This document shows positions 1 to 6,164 of a DNA stretch of 8,348 nucleotides, one piece after another; position 1 is the first letter of the stretch, and each line of letters begins with the position of its first letter. The position numbers and the translations under genes are program-made. The notes beneath the pieces were generated by a model. It ran no database searches. It saw only the letters and a list, made by a program, of their open reading frames with translations, and was not told where the DNA came from. The stretch covers positions 1-8,348 of the forward strand of contig DLZA01000159.1 of assembly GCA_003447515.1 (NCBI GenBank), given 5' to 3'. The stretch comes from Paracoccaceae bacterium. Lineage in GTDB: Bacteria > Pseudomonadota > Alphaproteobacteria > Rhodobacterales > Rhodobacteraceae.

Positions 1-694
1 TCCCGAGATAAGCGCGTAAGGCTTTGGGTGGGTTTTTCAGTAACGATTTTGTATCTTTGGGTGCGTGGGCAACGCCTTGTGCTACTAATACGGTTTGATC
101 AGTAATCCACAGCGCGTCTTCCGGCTGGTGTGTAATCATAAGCAAAGTTGCCCCAGTGTTTTGCACAATTTCTGCCACCAGATCGAGCATTTCATGCTTC
201 AGCGCAGGACCGAGTGCCGCAAAGGGTTCATCCAGTGCTAGGATTGGTTTTTCCCGTAGCAAAGCGCGCGCAATAGCGACTCGTTGTTGTTCACCACCTG
301 ACAATTGTGCTGGACGTTTTTTACTTTGACCTTTTAGGCCAACGCGGGACAAGGCGTATTCGACCATTTCGTGCTCTGTGTTGTTAAGGCGAAGGTTTGG
401 ACGAATGCCAAGACCTATGTTTTGCGCTGTAGTCAAATGTGGAAAGAGGTTGTGATCTTGGAACAGCAGCGTGATTGGGCGCTTTGCAGGATGCGTATCT
501 GTGATGTCCGTTCCATTCCACAAAATACGTCCGGACGTCGGAGTTTTGAACCCAGCGAGTACCGATAGTAGCGTGGATTTCCCACTACCAGATGGACCGA
601 GGAGGGCAATCTTTTGACCCTTTTTAATCGATAGATCTGCCGTGAGAGTGAATGCTCCTTGTTTTATGGTCACGTTATCAAATGAAATGGTCAC
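1..694 (-). CDS. thiQ: Thiamine ABC transporter ATP-binding protein ThiQ (partial, 3' end off the left edge)
   Basis: This is the ATPase of the thiamine/TPP importer. It sits on the cytoplasmic face of ThiP and powers uptake of thiamine delivered by ThiB. Reading from GTG 694 gives 231 codons with no stop before the edge; family members are about 230 residues, so almost nothing is missing. Visible ABC motifs are Walker A GPSGSGKST (residues 33-41), Q-loop Gln79 in LLFQDHNLF, signature LSGGEQQR (131-138), Walker B ILALDEP (151-157) and H-loop His189 in MITHQPED. The GTG start is supported by a GGAGGT Shine-Dalgarno site 4 bases upstream. The start lies inside the end of thiP (17-base overlap), so translation is probably coupled. 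One oddity is the D-loop, which reads AALGPALK where most relatives have SALDPAL, so the usual aspartate is Gly162. The family is certain; the ThiQ assignment rests on the thiB-thiP context and the riboswitch. Confidence 0.95.
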   Translation of the reverse strand, partial: MTISFDNVTIKQGAFTLTADLSIKKGQKIALLGPSGSGKSTLLSVLAGFKTPTSGRILWNGTDITDTHPAKRPITLLFQDHNLFPHLTTAQNIGLGIRPNLRLNNTEHEMVEYALSRVGLKGQSKKRPAQLSGGEQQRVAIARALLREKPILALDEPFAALGPALKHEMLDLVAEIVQNTGATLLMITHQPEDALWITDQTVLVAQGVAHAPKDTKSLLKNPPKALRAYLG

Positions 695-2252
695 TACGAC
701 CTCCACGATCAAATATCCAGAACAGAGCGAGGGATGTGGCAACAAGCAAAAGGGCTGTGCCAGCGGCAGCATCCATTTGATAGGCTGCCATCAGGCGGTA
801 CATGGTAAGTGGTAAGGTTGCAAAGTCGGGTGGCGCAAATAAGGTAACTACGCCGAGGTCGCCCATGGAGAGAGCGGCGGAGAGGCCCGTCGCAAATCCA
901 AGCGCGCGCTTGATGCGGGGCCAAATCGCAAGACGGAAAAAGGTGATCCCTGTCATGCCAAGTGATGCTCCAAGACGACCATAGTCATTTTGGTTTCTTG
1001 TAATTGCAGGCAGGATTATACGCAACGCGAAGGGCAATGACATGATGACGTTAACTGCGATTGTAAGAGGCAGCGCAAGTGCGAATGGATTAAAATATGG
1101 GTTGAGCAGGATGAACAGTCCAGTGCCAATTACAAATGGTGACGCGGCAAGCGTTAGGAAGCCAACAGACTCTACTGCGGTAGCGGTGTGTTTTGAAAGC
1201 GAAGCTATGAGTGCGGCTAGTGCAGTGGCCGATGTTGTTGTAATCAAGGCGGCTGGGATCGCAATAGATACAGACTTCCAAAGGGCTGGCCAGACTTGTG
1301 TTGGTAAAGACAGGAGTGGTTGTAGGCCCTTGAGGAGGATCGAAATTAGTGGTGCAAATAGAAAAAACGCAACCAATAGTAGAAGTACTTTATCAAAGGT
1401 TCGTGTGCGACGTTCATGCCCGTCCCAACGTTTTGCAGGTTGATCGAGGCTAATTGTGAAATCCATAGGCCGTGCGATTTTCAGTGCAACAAGTGCTATG
1501 AGCGTACAAATTCCAAATTGAATTATCGCAAGTGTTGCTGCTTTGGAGAGATCAAAGTCAAAGCGTATTGCTTGGTAAATTGCCAGTTCCACCGTTGTCG
1601 CGCGAGGGCCACCGCCGAGCGCAAGGGCAACTGCAAAGCTAGTGATGCAAAGCAGGAAAATTAAAAGGAACGCGCCTGGGATAATGCTGAGCAGCATGGG
1701 GCGTTCCAGCCGACGATTTATCTCGGATGTGCTGAAGCCAAGTTGTGCCGCAAGACGAAAGTGTTCTGATGGGATTGCAAGCCAACCCTGCAAAATAAGG
1801 CGGGTGGCAAGTGGGAGGTTAAAAAAGATATGAGCTAGAATGATACCTGTGAACCCGTAAATGTTTAAAGGTTCGGTCCCTAAGGCTTTGAGCCCGTCAG
1901 ATATTAGACCAGAGCGGCCCCAAACAGCTATTATGCCAAGGACGGCGACAATGGCTGGCAAAATAAAGGGTGCGCCCAGAAGTGATATCATAATTTGACG
2001 ACCACGAAATTGTTGCCTTGCTAAAGCGCGGGCAGTTGGGATGGCAATCATGATGGAAAGCGCAGCAGACGTCAGAGCTTGCAGGATTGTAAATCGGATT
2101 GCGGCCCAGTCGGATGGATTAAGGCCCTGTTGAAACGATGTTGCAGTACCGACTGCTATAACAGTGCCGACTGTCAACAGAAGCAAAAATGCAAGCACGG
2201 TACCTCCCATGAGGACTTCAAACAGTGTCGTCGGCTTTTGGTACTGTGTCAT
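678..2252 (-). CDS. thiP: Thiamine ABC transporter permease ThiP
   Basis: This is the inner-membrane channel of the thiamine importer, a fusion of two binding-protein-dependent permease domains. From ATG 2252 it is 524 residues, close to the roughly 530 usual for ThiP. A long hydrophobic helix opens the protein (VLAFLLLLTVGTVIAVG), and many more membrane segments follow in two halves joined by a hydrophilic linker (AKRWDGHERRTRTFDK). Each half carries an EAA-type coupling loop that contacts ThiQ: EHFRLAAQLGFS in the first and NDYGRLGASLGMTG in the second. The frame stays open upstream to a TTG at 2312. That longer form would read through a terminator-like hairpin (2284-2310) and add a leader unlike ThiP, so ATG 2252 is preferred although its Shine-Dalgarno site is weak. 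The gene follows thiB by 99 bases and overlaps thiQ by 17 bases. Confidence 0.95.
   Translation of the reverse strand: MTQYQKPTTLFEVLMGGTVLAFLLLLTVGTVIAVGTATSFQQGLNPSDWAAIRFTILQALTSAALSIMIAIPTARALARQQFRGRQIMISLLGAPFILPAIVAVLGIIAVWGRSGLISDGLKALGTEPLNIYGFTGIILAHIFFNLPLATRLILQGWLAIPSEHFRLAAQLGFSTSEINRRLERPMLLSIIPGAFLLIFLLCITSFAVALALGGGPRATTVELAIYQAIRFDFDLSKAATLAIIQFGICTLIALVALKIARPMDFTISLDQPAKRWDGHERRTRTFDKVLLLLVAFFLFAPLISILLKGLQPLLSLPTQVWPALWKSVSIAIPAALITTTSATALAALIASLSKHTATAVESVGFLTLAASPFVIGTGLFILLNPYFNPFALALPLTIAVNVIMSLPFALRIILPAITRNQNDYGRLGASLGMTGITFFRLAIWPRIKRALGFATGLSAALSMGDLGVVTLFAPPDFATLPLTMYRLMAAYQMDAAAGTALLLVATSLALFWIFDRGGRSDHFI
699..704 (-). promoter_or_regulatory. Shine-Dalgarno site of thiQ, inside the 3' end of thiP
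   Basis: The minus strand reads GGAGGT 4 bases before GTG 694. This near-perfect anti-16S match decides the GTG start of thiQ and lies within the last codons of thiP, which points to reinitiation or translational coupling between permease and ATPase. Confidence 0.8.
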
Positions 2253-2273
2253 TGCGGTTTTTTGCTCGGCGTT

Positions 2274-2310
2274 AAAAAAGAACGGCCCCCCGATTGAGGC
2301 GGGGGTAGCC
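2274..2310 (-). terminator. Intercistronic terminator/attenuator hairpin between thiB and thiP
   Basis: On the minus strand CCCCCG (2305-2300) pairs with CGGGGG (2292-2287) around a 7-base loop. The stem is extended by GGC (2310-2308) with GCC (2286-2284) across a small bulge, and is followed by TT-C-TTTTTT (2282-2274). This has the form of a rho-independent terminator. It lies inside the thi operon, after thiB and just before the thiP start. It is probably a partial terminator or an RNA-processing barrier that leaves thiB mRNA in excess. A full stop is unlikely because no promoter for thiP is visible. Confidence 0.65.
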
Positions 2311-2342
2311 AATTTCTGCTAGTGCGTGTCAGACAGAAGCCC

Positions 2343-2360
2343 AGCCAATGTTTATTGGCT
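2343..2360 (-). repeat. Perfect hairpin spanning the thiB stop codon
   Basis: AGCCAAT (minus 2360-2354) and ATTGGCT (2349-2343) form a perfect 7-bp stem with a 4-base AAAC loop. The thiB stop codon TAA (2354-2352) sits at the base of the loop. No T-run follows, so it is not a terminator by itself. It could protect the thiB 3' end after decay of the downstream mRNA, working with the GC-rich hairpin about 35 bases further on. Confidence 0.5.
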
Positions 2361-3350
2361 CAGTGCCGTCAGCCATTCGCTTAGTGCTATATCACGTATC
2401 TCTTCTGCGTCCTTTGCGGAGGCTATGAGGCTATCAACCGGAGTGATAAGTGTTTCAAATCCTTTTGGTAGACCTTCTTGTGGGAATTTTGCGGGATACA
2501 TCCAGTTGGTTGTTGGGATAATCGACTGAAACTCATTGGAGGTCATAAAGTCCAGAAACTTGTCTGCCAGCTCTGGTTGGTCTGCGGATTTTAGTTTACC
2601 TGCCACTTCGATTTGCAAGTAGTGCCCTTCAGAAAATGAAGCTGCCGATTTCGTTGCGTCTTCTTCAGCAATGATGTGGTAAGCTGGAGAGGTTGTGTAG
2701 GATAGAACCATATCTGCTTCGCCCTCTAAAAACATACCGTAGGCTTCCGACCAACCTTTGGTGACGGTCAGGATACGGGGTGCGAGGGCCTTCCAAATTT
2801 GATCTGCCGTGTTTGGGTAAGCGGTTTTAACCCACATTAACAAGCCAAGGCCAGGTGTTGAAGACCTTGGATCTTGGATTATGATTTTGAGGTTTTTGTG
2901 CGAATTAATGAGCTCTTGAAAGCTTCCAGGCACTTTTTCTAATTTTGTGTTGTCATAAATAAATGCAAAATAGCCCCAATCGTAGGGGGCGAATGTATCA
3001 TCATTCCATTCTACTGGTACGTCAAGCCCATTTGGTGACGTAGACAAGGTCGCAAAAAGGCCCGTAGCCTTTGCGCGTGCCGTCAAGTTTGTGTCGAGGC
3101 CAAGCACGATATCGGCGTCAGACCGTGCACCTTCGAGTTGAATACGAGATAGTAATGATGCGCCATCGCCTGCCGCAACCAGCTGCAGGTCGCAGTCGCA
3201 GGTCGTTTCAAACGCCTTTTCAATGGCAGGACCTGGTCCCCAGTCGGTGACAAAACTATCGTAGGTGTAAACGGTTAGGACGGGCTTGTCCTGCGCATGT
3301 GCCAAAGTTGTCATCGCAGTGAGGCCCGCAGCTAAAAGTAGAGTTTTCAT
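2352..3350 (-). CDS. thiB: Thiamine-binding periplasmic protein ThiB (TbpA)
   Basis: This is the periplasmic solute-binding protein that captures thiamine, TMP or TPP and hands it to ThiPQ. It has 332 residues, the usual family length. A Sec signal peptide covers residues 1-20 (MKTLLLAAGLTAMTTLAHAQ), with likely cleavage after AHA. The mature part opens with KPVLTVYTYDSFVTDWGPGP, the hallmark N-terminus of TbpA. Other segments I recognise from the Escherichia coli protein are VVLGLD-like (IVLGLDTNL), DPRSSTPGLGLL, VTKGWSEAYGMFL, SYTTSPAYHI and FSEGHYLQIEVA. Together these form the two-lobed type 2 binding-protein fold. The start ATG 3350 has AGGA 8 bases upstream, and that site can be masked by the leader RNA. 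It is the first gene of the operon, directly behind a TPP riboswitch, so expression should fall when TPP is plentiful. The identification is very secure. Confidence 0.97.
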   Translation of the reverse strand: MKTLLLAAGLTAMTTLAHAQDKPVLTVYTYDSFVTDWGPGPAIEKAFETTCDCDLQLVAAGDGASLLSRIQLEGARSDADIVLGLDTNLTARAKATGLFATLSTSPNGLDVPVEWNDDTFAPYDWGYFAFIYDNTKLEKVPGSFQELINSHKNLKIIIQDPRSSTPGLGLLMWVKTAYPNTADQIWKALAPRILTVTKGWSEAYGMFLEGEADMVLSYTTSPAYHIIAEEDATKSAASFSEGHYLQIEVAGKLKSADQPELADKFLDFMTSNEFQSIIPTTNWMYPAKFPQEGLPKGFETLITPVDSLIASAKDAEEIRDIALSEWLTALSQ

Positions 3351-3355
3351 GGTTT

Positions 3356-3409
3356 CTATCCTTTTTTTGCTACAGACGGGTGGCAGGTGTTGGATAGCGT
3401 TCCAGACCT
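3356..3409 (-). promoter_or_regulatory. Putative expression platform of the thiB riboswitch (Shine-Dalgarno sequestration)
   Basis: Two competing helices can be drawn on the minus strand. In one, CTATCC (3397-3392) pairs with GGATAG (3361-3356), which contains the thiB Shine-Dalgarno AGGA (3362-3359) and would block translation. In the other, AGGTCTGG (3409-3402) pairs with CCAACACCT (3393-3385) with one mismatch and one bulged base. That helix uses the 3' strand of aptamer stem P1 and also takes the CC of the sequestering arm. Ligand-stabilised P1 would therefore favour the blocked form. No T-run lies between the aptamer and the start, so the switch appears translational rather than transcriptional. 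The pairing is seen in the sequence; the mechanism is inferred. Confidence 0.55.
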
Positions 3410-3492
3410 TCCCTCCGCCGGTATAATCCGGTTCAGGTTCGACGGGTCACGCACGTGCGTATCTCAGGCTAATTTGCTAGCCTCCCCGAGGT
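3406..3492 (-). promoter_or_regulatory. TPP riboswitch (THI box aptamer) controlling thiBPQ
   Basis: The minus strand contains the conserved THI-box parts in the correct order. P1 is ACCT (3492-3489) with AGGT (3409-3406). P2 starts in CGGGG and closes with ACCCG. P3 is the hairpin AGGCTA/TAGCCT (3483-3478 with 3471-3466). CTGAGA (3467-3462) forms the pyrimidine-binding pocket. It is followed by AACCTGAACCGG, ATTATACCGG and CGGAGGGAAGG, the pyrophosphate-binding half. An extra short stem ACGC/GCGT (3460-3449) sits between CTGAGA and ACCC, a position known to vary in this class. The aptamer ends about 55 bases before the thiB start. No clear promoter was identified upstream of it. Confidence 0.96.
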
Positions 3493-3580
3493 ACCAACGG
3501 TGTTAGCTGAAGTGAAAAGGCAAAGCAAGGCAAAGCCAGAGGTTAGTGCTTTTTGAAGGACAGATTGAAATGCTGGTTAT

Positions 3581-3603
3581 CCAAGTTATCGGACCGATAT
3601 TGG
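3581..3603. repeat. 23-bp dyad, possible operator
   Basis: The arms are CCAA(gt)TATCGG and CCGATATTGG around a single central A. The core TATCGG-A-CCGATA is perfect (3587-3599), and the flanks CCAA/TTGG extend it with a 2-base insertion on one side. The 1-base centre suits a dimeric DNA-binding protein better than an RNA hairpin. It is about 90 bases upstream of the TPP aptamer and 200 bases upstream of aroC. The regulator is unknown. Confidence 0.4.
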
Positions 3604-3651
3604 TTTTGCCCTAGCATCTGCGAACTCTTCGATGATGTTGCAATTTTCATG

Positions 3652-3690
3652 GGTTGATGAGTTACTGTGGTACAGTCAACCGCATTTTTT
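3652..3690 (+). terminator. Hairpin followed by T6 (possible terminator of a small rightward transcript)
   Basis: On the plus strand GTT-ACTGT pairs with ACAGT-c-AAC around GGT (3661-3680). Alternatively GGTTGA (3652-3657) pairs with TCAACC (3676-3681) as an outer stem. GCATTTTTTAT follows (3682-3692). The form fits a modest intrinsic terminator, but no gene precedes it on this strand. It may end an unannotated short RNA, or it may be chance pairing in the aroC leader region. Confidence 0.3.
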
Positions 3691-3801
3691 ATCGGCTTGC
3701 CTAGCGCGGTTACGGTACCTGAGCAGGCTGTCCTTCACATAATTAGCTTTTCTGGCCCGCGCATTTGGATTATTACGCGCGCTGTATAGGAGAATTGCGC
3801 A

Positions 3802-4905
3802 ATGTCTGTGAATAGCTTCGGCCGATTATTTACTGTGACCACTTGGGGTGAGAGCCATGGACCTGCGCTTGGCGCAACGGTTGATGGGTGCCCTCCAGGC
3901 GTGATACTTGAAGCCTCAATGATCCAACATTGGTTGGATCTGCGAAAACCAGGCCAGAATAAATATACAACACAAAGGCGCGAGGCGGATGAAGTCGAAA
4001 TTTTGTCTGGTGTGTTTGAGGGTTTGACGACGGGTACTCCTATTCAATTGATGATCCGCAACACAGATCAGCGCAGCAAAGATTATTCTGAGATAGTAGA
4101 GAAATTTCGTCCTGGCCACGCGGATATCACTTATTGGCAGAAATACGGCATTCGCGATTACCGCGGTGGCGGACGCTCATCGGCGCGTGAAACTGCAGCG
4201 CGAGTTGCTGCAGGAGGTGTCGCCCGGGAAGTATTGAAAGCTCTTGTACCAGGGCTTGAGATCGTTGGATGTATGGTTCAGATGGGGCCACATAAAATTG
4301 ACCGAGACGCATGGGACTGGGACCAAATTTCTCGAAACCCATTTTGGACGCCTGATTCTAAGGCAGCAGTTGAATGGGCCTCGTATTTAGATGATTTGCG
4401 TAAGTCGGGGAATTCGGTTGGAGCCATTATTGAGATTGTGGCTAGGGGAACACCGGCGGGGCTGGGAGCGCCTATTTATGGTAAGATCGATACGGATATT
4501 GCTGCAGCGATGATGTCTATTAATGCCGTAAAAGGTGTTGAGATTGGTGCCGGTATGGGTGTTGCTGCTTTGACAGGGGAAGACAACGCGGATGAGATTT
4601 TTATGGGTAATGATCGGCAGCCTGTTTATTCCTCAAACCATGCGGGTGGTGTGCTGGGTGGCATCTCGACGGGTCAAGATTTGGTTTGTCGATTTGCGGT
4701 GAAGCCTACTTCGAGTATTTTGAGGCCTCGTGAGACGATCACTAAGTCTGGGCAATCGTCGGTCATTATCACCAAGGGCCGACATGATCCTTGCGTGGGT
4801 ATCCGCGCGGTTCCTGTGGGTGAGGCTATGATGGCTTGTGTGATACTAGATCATATTTTATTGCATCGTGGTCAGATTGGAAAAAACCAAGGTAAAATTG
4901 GTTAG
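3802..4905 (+). CDS. aroC: Chorismate synthase AroC
   Basis: AroC catalyses the last shikimate-pathway step, 1,4-elimination of phosphate from 5-enolpyruvylshikimate 3-phosphate to give chorismate, using reduced FMN in the cytoplasm. It has 367 residues, the usual bacterial length. The first family signature is [18 protein letters not shown] (residues 16-33), with active-site His19. The second catalytic histidine is His106 in RPGHAD. The glycine/arginine-rich signature [19 protein letters not shown] spans 121-139. Near the C-terminus [17 protein letters not shown] and [18 protein letters not shown] complete the FMN- and substrate-binding core. The start ATG 3802 has AGGAG (3788-3792) 9 bases upstream, and no alternative start is needed. 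The gene stands alone on the plus strand, and no strong terminator follows the stop. The only nearby pairing is AACCAA/TTGGTT (4885-4890 with 4898-4903) across the stop, which is weak. Confidence 0.98.
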   Translation: MSVNSFGRLFTVTTWGESHGPALGATVDGCPPGVILEASMIQHWLDLRKPGQNKYTTQRREADEVEILSGVFEGLTTGTPIQLMIRNTDQRSKDYSEIVEKFRPGHADITYWQKYGIRDYRGGGRSSARETAARVAAGGVAREVLKALVPGLEIVGCMVQMGPHKIDRDAWDWDQISRNPFWTPDSKAAVEWASYLDDLRKSGNSVGAIIEIVARGTPAGLGAPIYGKIDTDIAAAMMSINAVKGVEIGAGMGVAALTGEDNADEIFMGNDRQPVYSSNHAGGVLGGISTGQDLVCRFAVKPTSSILRPRETITKSGQSSVIITKGRHDPCVGIRAVPVGEAMMACVILDHILLHRGQIGKNQGKIG

Positions 4906-5198
4906 ATAAGCACCTGTCTGTTTAATATTTGGATTTCAAAAGCCTTAGATGGTGATGATCCCTCAGCTGTCGAATTTTTGGAGATAATAGGGGTCACCAT
5001 TTTTGATGTCAGCCTATATCTCCTTGTATAACTGCCTATTATTGGAAATTGTTTGCCATTAGTGGTATTGAAGGGCAGAATTGAAAGCAGGATTGGTAAT
5101 ATGCCAGGGTCATTTAGCATCAGTAATCCTACGAAGCACGCTCAGAAAAAATTTGATTACAGAGGTGGTTTGGCGGATTGCGCAATACTACAAGAATA
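4906..5198. other. Non-coding gap between aroC and the EamA gene
   Basis: This is nearly 300 bases of AT-rich sequence between the converging ends of two genes. It has stops in every frame, no recognisable protein fragment, no RNA gene and no strong terminator for either neighbour. The only coding candidate is a 33-codon plus-strand frame beginning at ATG 5101 with AGGA 8 bases upstream; it resembles nothing I recognise. The size of the gap suggests either decayed sequence or an unrecognised small RNA. Confidence 0.5.
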
Positions 5199-6065
5199 TT
5201 AGGTTTTCTGTCGGGACACCTGCACAGCAAAAATGCCCGCCATAACAATCAACACACCGATTATATCGATGAGTGTTAATTGTTCGTCTAGGATCACAGC
5301 TGCAATCATTACGCCGAAGAATGGGTTGAGAAAGTGGAAGGTGCTAGCACGGGTGGCCCCAATGCGATCCACTAGCAAGAACCAAATGATCGTGGCAAAG
5401 ATTCCTGGTATTAGGACAGTATAGGAGAAAGCAATGAAAAGGCTGCCTGTCCATGTGAAGCTTGATACTTCAAAGATAATTGCTGGGATTAAAAGAGCTA
5501 TACTTCCCACAAGCATTTGCAGGCCAACAACCATCAGAACATTGCCTTTTGATGATGTCGCTTGGATGTTGAGGGCTGCAATGGCAAGGGCTGTGACGCC
5601 GATGATGCAAAGGATGATACCCTTGATATCTACACCGTTAGACATGCGGGAACCCATGATAAGTGTAACTCCAAAAAAACCTGTAGCCAAGCCTATCCAA
5701 CCCACTTTTCCGAGCCGTTCGCCCAATAAGAGGGCTGAGGCGAAACCAACGATAAGGGGCATGGCAGAAGCAATGATGGAGGCAAGAGAGGCCTCTATTC
5801 TTTGCATAGCGATGAAGAATAGACCGAGGTACAGTGCGTTTTGGCAGATGCCAAAGATGATCACTGCATGCCAGTTTTTGCGATCCAAGTGGATGCGTTG
5901 GCCCAGTGCATAGGCGATTGTTATTGCAATGACCCCGGCTACGGCGAAGCGGAGGGAGGATATTGTAAGCGGTGGAGCTTGCAGGACGATGATGCGTGCA
6001 GAGGTAAATGCGCTAGACCAGATGAGGGCAAATGTTAGGCCCATAAAGATCGCGCGGATATCCAT
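5199..6065 (-). CDS. EamA-domain DMT-superfamily transporter (putative metabolite exporter)
   Basis: This is an inner-membrane protein of the drug/metabolite transporter superfamily (10 TMS, EamA type). Many relatives export amino acids or other small metabolites, but the substrate cannot be told from sequence. It has 288 residues, typical of the family. There are two tandem EamA repeats of five helices each, roughly residues 5-137 and 148-284. The first ends in EASLASIIASAMPLIVGF and LLLGERLGKVGWIG. The second ends in RASTFHFLNPFFGVMIAA and ILDEQLTLIDIIGV, both standard for the family. ATG 6065 has AAGGA 8 bases upstream. That Shine-Dalgarno lies in one copy of an 11-bp tandem repeat. TACAAT (minus 6096-6091) is a possible -10 box about 26 bases before the start, with no good -35. 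The gene is divergent from DDAH across 99 bases, so shared control is possible. Confidence 0.9.
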   Translation of the reverse strand: MDIRAIFMGLTFALIWSSAFTSARIIVLQAPPLTISSLRFAVAGVIAITIAYALGQRIHLDRKNWHAVIIFGICQNALYLGLFFIAMQRIEASLASIIASAMPLIVGFASALLLGERLGKVGWIGLATGFFGVTLIMGSRMSNGVDIKGIILCIIGVTALAIAALNIQATSSKGNVLMVVGLQMLVGSIALLIPAIIFEVSSFTWTGSLFIAFSYTVLIPGIFATIIWFLLVDRIGATRASTFHFLNPFFGVMIAAVILDEQLTLIDIIGVLIVMAGIFAVQVSRQKT

Positions 6066-6073
6066 GTTTCGTG

Positions 6074-6095
6074 TCCTTGATTGATCCTTGATTGT
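6074..6095. repeat. 11-bp tandem repeat in the EamA/DDAH divergent region
   Basis: TCCTTGATTGA (6074-6084) is followed directly by TCCTTGATTGT (6085-6095), identical in 10 of 11 positions and spaced about one helical turn apart. The first copy, read on the minus strand, supplies the EamA Shine-Dalgarno AAGGA. The second overlaps a TACAAT -10-like word. GATTG recurs at 6110-6114 and 6117-6121, giving four copies in 43 bases. It could be a regulator site or simply a small duplication. Confidence 0.45.
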
Positions 6096-6164
6096 ATGGG
6101 TGACAGATCGATTGTGGATTGAAAAGTGATGAGATAGGAATTTTTAAAAAAGTTGGAGATCGTC

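Larger units (their letters stand above)
3493..3801. other. Divergent non-coding region between the thi leader and aroC
   Basis: This stretch of about 310 bases has no credible gene on either strand. It should hold the promoters of the leftward thi operon and of rightward aroC, but I found no convincing -35/-10 pair for either. CATAAT at 3738-3743 is the best -10-like word for aroC, without a matching -35. Two structured elements lie here and are listed separately: a 23-bp dyad (3581-3603) and a hairpin followed by a T-run (3652-3690). The aroC Shine-Dalgarno AGGAG is at 3788-3792. Confidence 0.6.

Noticed and set aside
1042..1443. 133-codon plus-strand frame opposite thiP
   Set aside because: It is a shadow of the thiP coding strand with no family resemblance and no supporting ribosome site.
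2253..2312. N-terminal extension of ThiP from TTG 2312
   Set aside because: The extra 20 codons read through a terminator-like hairpin and its T-run, have no Shine-Dalgarno site, and give a sequence unlike ThiP. ATG 2252 gives the normal family length.
3422..3427. Perfect TATAAT on the plus strand as a promoter
   Set aside because: It is the loop of a conserved helix in the TPP aptamer, read from the opposite strand; there is no suitable -35.
3501..3533. TTGCCT words upstream of the riboswitch as -35 boxes for thiB
   Set aside because: Two copies occur on the minus strand, but neither has a -10-like hexamer at 16-18 bases.
4885..4903. AACCAA/TTGGTT stem as an aroC terminator
   Set aside because: The stem is short and AT-rich, with a 7-base loop, lies before and across the stop, and has no T-run after it on the plus strand. 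The T-run is on the minus strand, where no nearby transcript needs it.
4902..5120. 72-codon minus-strand open frame overlapping the end of aroC
   Set aside because: It has no recognisable similarity, no good ribosome site and an ordinary chance length in AT-rich sequence.
5434..5913. 159-codon plus-strand frame opposite the EamA gene
   Set aside because: It is antisense to a clear membrane-protein gene. Its Met/Arg/Pro-rich composition is what the reverse complement of hydrophobic codons gives.
6153..6164. TTG 6153 as start of DDAH
   Set aside because: It overlaps the GGAG that serves ATG 6165 and has no ribosome site of its own.
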